Source of the DNA: Agarophyton chilense
Lineage: Eukaryota > Rhodophyta > Florideophyceae > Gracilariales > Gracilariaceae
Direction: 5' to 3'
NCBI GenBank assembly: GCA_030374765.1
Contig: JARGXX010000078.1
Location: 1 to 64,000 of the forward strand
Length of the DNA: 64,000 bases
Position 1 is the first letter of the stretch, and the number at the start of each line of letters is the position of its first letter. The notes below the pieces were generated by a model. The model made no database searches. It was not told the DNA's origin and saw nothing but the letters and a program-made list of their open reading frames with translations. The translations under genes and the position numbers were made by a program. Positions 61,526 through 64,000 of the stretch are shown here, one piece after another.

Positions 61526-64000
61526 TCACTGTTCAGCCGTGCTGCTAACATCCGGAACATCTTGGATAGACGTTGGTGACGGGACTAAAGGTTTGGGAAT
61601 AAACATGTCGGGCACAAGTGAGCTAACATCACACAACTGAGATTTGTCGACTTGGCTCATCTTGAACGCAAATTCTGTCTCAATGGTGCCGTTCTCACTG
61701 ACCCCTGTCTCCATGGTGTCTTTCTCATTGACCTCTATCTTAGGAATGTTGTGCTCACTGGCACTGTCCGCAGTCTCTGGGTTCAATGATGGGGATAAAT
61801 CACCAGTAACAGCTGTCTCTTCCGGGAGTTCCTTCGCCAATGCATTCTGTGTGATACATTCCTCAACCTCCTTACTATCAGTTTCGGGGGTTGATATCAC
61901 ATCCTCTGCTACAGCTTCGGTAGTCTGTGCCTGAGTGGAGCAATTATTTGCGCCTTCCGAGTCACTCGCGTTGGTGTCCGCCCTTTCAGCCTCTATGATT
62001 TCCGGGGCCTGTTGTGTTTCTGCCTGTCGTATTTCCGACGGACGTTTCGCCATAATACCGGTCGGACCGTTAACAGCCGATTTTCCCTCGGCGCTGTCCC
62101 GTGCCTCAGTACTTTGTTCAGGTTTGTCGTCGTGTACGATGGCGAAAACCGCACTGCACTCTTCAGACCGCGGCTCTTTCGCGGTGTCACCACTCGATTC
62201 GGCTTTCAATCGGTCCTCATCAGAAGATTTCTTAGCTGGTCCGTTGCTTTTTGTTTCTCTAATCTCCTGCGAAAAACCGCTTGATGAGCTGAAGCTGTCA
62301 TCTTCTAACGCCAGATCGGTCGGAGTGGGCTTTTCGTGAGGCGCTTCTCCCGTGTGAACCACTTCTTCAACGTTTTCCGGTTCCGAAGCAATCGCACATT
62401 CAATTTTAGCATTGGCGATTGTATCCTTCGACATATTGTCATTGCTTGATGACTTTAACAAGGAGAGGAGATGCGGGTAATGATGGGATGGGGGAAGTCG
62501 GAAGCTCATTGTCCGTGAGATGTTGCGTGCACTCGAACTAGAAACGCTGCCTTTTGCCTTTGTCGTAGAACTAGCCTTCGAAACAGTTAAGGGCGTAGCA
62601 GGCAGCGAAACACTGCCCTTTTTCGCAGGGACTGGATGGGCGGAGGGCGTGCTCTTCGGAGGGATGGGTTGGGGCTGCTGCACGCTGCTTTCTGTGTTCA
62701 CCGAGGATGGCGACACCTGAGAACTCATGTCAGTGTCCAGGACATCTTTTCCACTGCCCACGGAGTTGGTGGTCGTCAGTAAACCGGCAGCAGAGGTCGA
62801 ATCGGACACGGAACCGCCTCCTAAGGTGTCTACCTTTGATTCAGGGATGACTTCCTTCGAGACCTCCTTCGCGGCAGAGGACGGTTCAGGGTGCGCGGAG
62901 ATTTCCGCTAGCCGCACCTTGTACGGCTTGGGCGAGCGGAAACAGTAACCTGCCAGAATACCTCCCCTTCTCTTCTCCATTGGGGGTTGGGGCGGTTTTC
63001 AATGTTGACGCTCGGCCCAAGCATAGAAAACATATTTCATGTCCTTCTTGACGTCTTCCTGGACGGCGGCCATGGCTTTCCGTTGTTCCTGGCGGCGCTT
63101 CTTAGCTCTAGGACTCAACTGATCATCATCCAGTGATTCGCGACGGAAGCGGAGTCCACTGCGCAATGGACTGTCAACAGTTCTGGATCTCACGGCACTC
63201 CAGTCGATATCCTTGAACCAGTCGTGGAGTTTGATTTCCTCGAGACCCATGCTTCCGGTTCCAAGTCTCTCCGACGGCCGACGTTTAAGAAGCGCAGAGA
63301 TTAAACCACGCGCCTCCGATGAAAGCTCCGTAGGGAAGAATATTGGTGCTTTCTCGATGCGTTCGTAAATTAGATTGTGGTCGTCGTGATAGAAGGGGGT
63401 TTTTCCAGACATGAGCTCATACAAGAGGATACCTAGGGCCCAAAAATCCAACGACATGTCGTATGAGTCGCCACGGATCATTTCCGGGGCCACATACTCC
63501 TTCGTGCCGCAGAAGGTATTAGTGCGACATAAGTTGCCATTCTCTTGGCGAAGCACCTTGGTCAAACCAAAATCGGCGAGACGTATATGGCCGTTGGCAT
63601 CGATGAGGATATTTTCCAGCTTTAAATCGCGGTAAACGATGCCGAGGTTGTGGAGATGCTCGATGGCAAGAATGACTTCACAAGCCACAAAGCGGGCAGA
63701 CTGCTCATCGAGTGGATTTGGTTTCTGGTTGAGAAACTCAAACATGTCACCGCCTCCACAATATTCAGTAACGAGAAAAAGACGCTTCGCGCTTTGAAAG
63801 GCGTAACGCATGTCGAGGACGAAGGGATGATTTCGAACGGTTTGCAGAACAATGCGTTCCTCCATGGCGTGGCGATAAGAAGTATGGCTTTGGAACACAT
63901 AATCCTTTTCGATGACCTTCAACGCAAGGGTTTCGTTTGTGGTGGTATCAAGCACTTTGTAAACGCGTCCCGAAGCACCTTTGCCAACGTGCTTGACGAT
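61526..64000. repeat. Cassette unit 6 (right end cut by window)
   Basis: Only the 3' portion of the kinase is present. It matches unit 5 until about 62980, after which single-base indels and a few substitutions appear. Confidence 0.9.
61526..64000 (-). pseudogene. PH-domain AGC kinase, copy 6 (partial, two single-base shifts)
   Basis: Only the kinase domain and tail are inside the window. The tail is open from 62980 to the stop at 61526, and the kinase domain is open from the right edge to about 62999. Between them a T is missing near 62988 and an A is extra near 63029, relative to copies 4 and 5. The two changes compensate in length but alter the frame between them. Two substitutions near the right edge change Asp to Glu (TEYCGGGD) and Gln to His. 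The G-loop lies beyond the window. Real decay and base-calling error are both possible. Confidence 0.8.

Larger units (their letters stand above)
1..64000. repeat. Tandem array of a ~7.16-kb three-gene cassette, six copies
   Basis: The same sequence recurs head to tail across the whole window. Kinase stop codons fall at 6827, 40008, 47211, 54369 and 61526, giving periods of 7203, 7158 and 7157 bp for the uninterrupted units. The first interval is 33,181 bp. Removing the two retrotransposon insertions with one target duplication each (about 26,009 bp) leaves about 7172 bp, so it is the same unit. The 45-bp excess of unit 3 is one in-frame block in the kinase tail. The roughly 14-bp excess of unit 2 is a longer CT microsatellite. 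Each unit contains a kinase, an unrecognised spliced gene and a small plus-strand ORF. Array ends are outside the window. Confidence 0.97.

Overview
The window is nuclear DNA of a eukaryote. The evidence is a PH-domain AGC protein kinase, a probable spliced gene with canonical GT-AG introns and a CTAAC-type branch site, and Ty3/gypsy and Ty1/copia LTR retrotransposons. The kinase gene has no introns, which points to an intron-poor protist or alga. A red alga is my first guess and an oomycete the second, but nothing here proves either.

The backbone is a head-to-tail tandem array of a cassette of about 7.16 kb, present six times: 1-6826 (left end cut by the window), 6827-40007 (split by retrotransposons), 40008-47210, 47211-54368, 54369-61525 and 61526-64000 (right end cut). 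Each complete cassette holds: (i) a PH + AGC Ser/Thr kinase on the minus strand, 984-999 codons from the first true ATG; (ii) upstream of it, also on the minus strand, an unrecognised gene that looks spliced into about seven exons; (iii) a 120-codon plus-strand ORF with a zinc-finger-like N-terminus. Gene (ii) and ORF (iii) diverge from a promoter region of about 320 bp. ORF (iii) and the next kinase converge, with about 280 bp between their stop codons.

The copies differ in condition. Kinase copies 2, 3 and 4 are open throughout. Copy 5 has one 1-nt change in a C run, and copy 6 has two 1-nt changes close to the same place. Copy 1 carries a dozen or more 1-2 nt indels, mostly in short homopolymers, so it is either a pseudogene or poorly polished sequence. 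Copies 4-6 are almost identical, while copies 1-3 are mosaics of two haplotype classes, which suggests gene conversion and recent expansion at the right.

Cassette 2 received two independent retrotransposon insertions whose target sites lie 86 bp apart. The first, 13028-33674, is a compound Ty3/gypsy chromovirus with the order LTR-internal-LTR-internal-LTR on the minus strand, flanked by one 5-bp target duplication (GCTCG). It sits in exon 1 of gene (ii) and strands that gene's start codon about 20.6 kb away. Both internal regions carry gag, pol (PR-RT-RH-INT), a chromodomain ORF and a pair of antisense ORFs between pol and the 3' LTR. The second, 33761-39112, is an older, broken Ty1/copia element with 173-bp LTRs and a copia-type primer site matching the inside of initiator tRNA-Met. 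It sits in the divergent promoter.

The most unusual points are the cassette amplification itself, the unrecognised spliced gene, the shared-LTR tandem chromovirus with a reconstructable history, and its antisense coding module.
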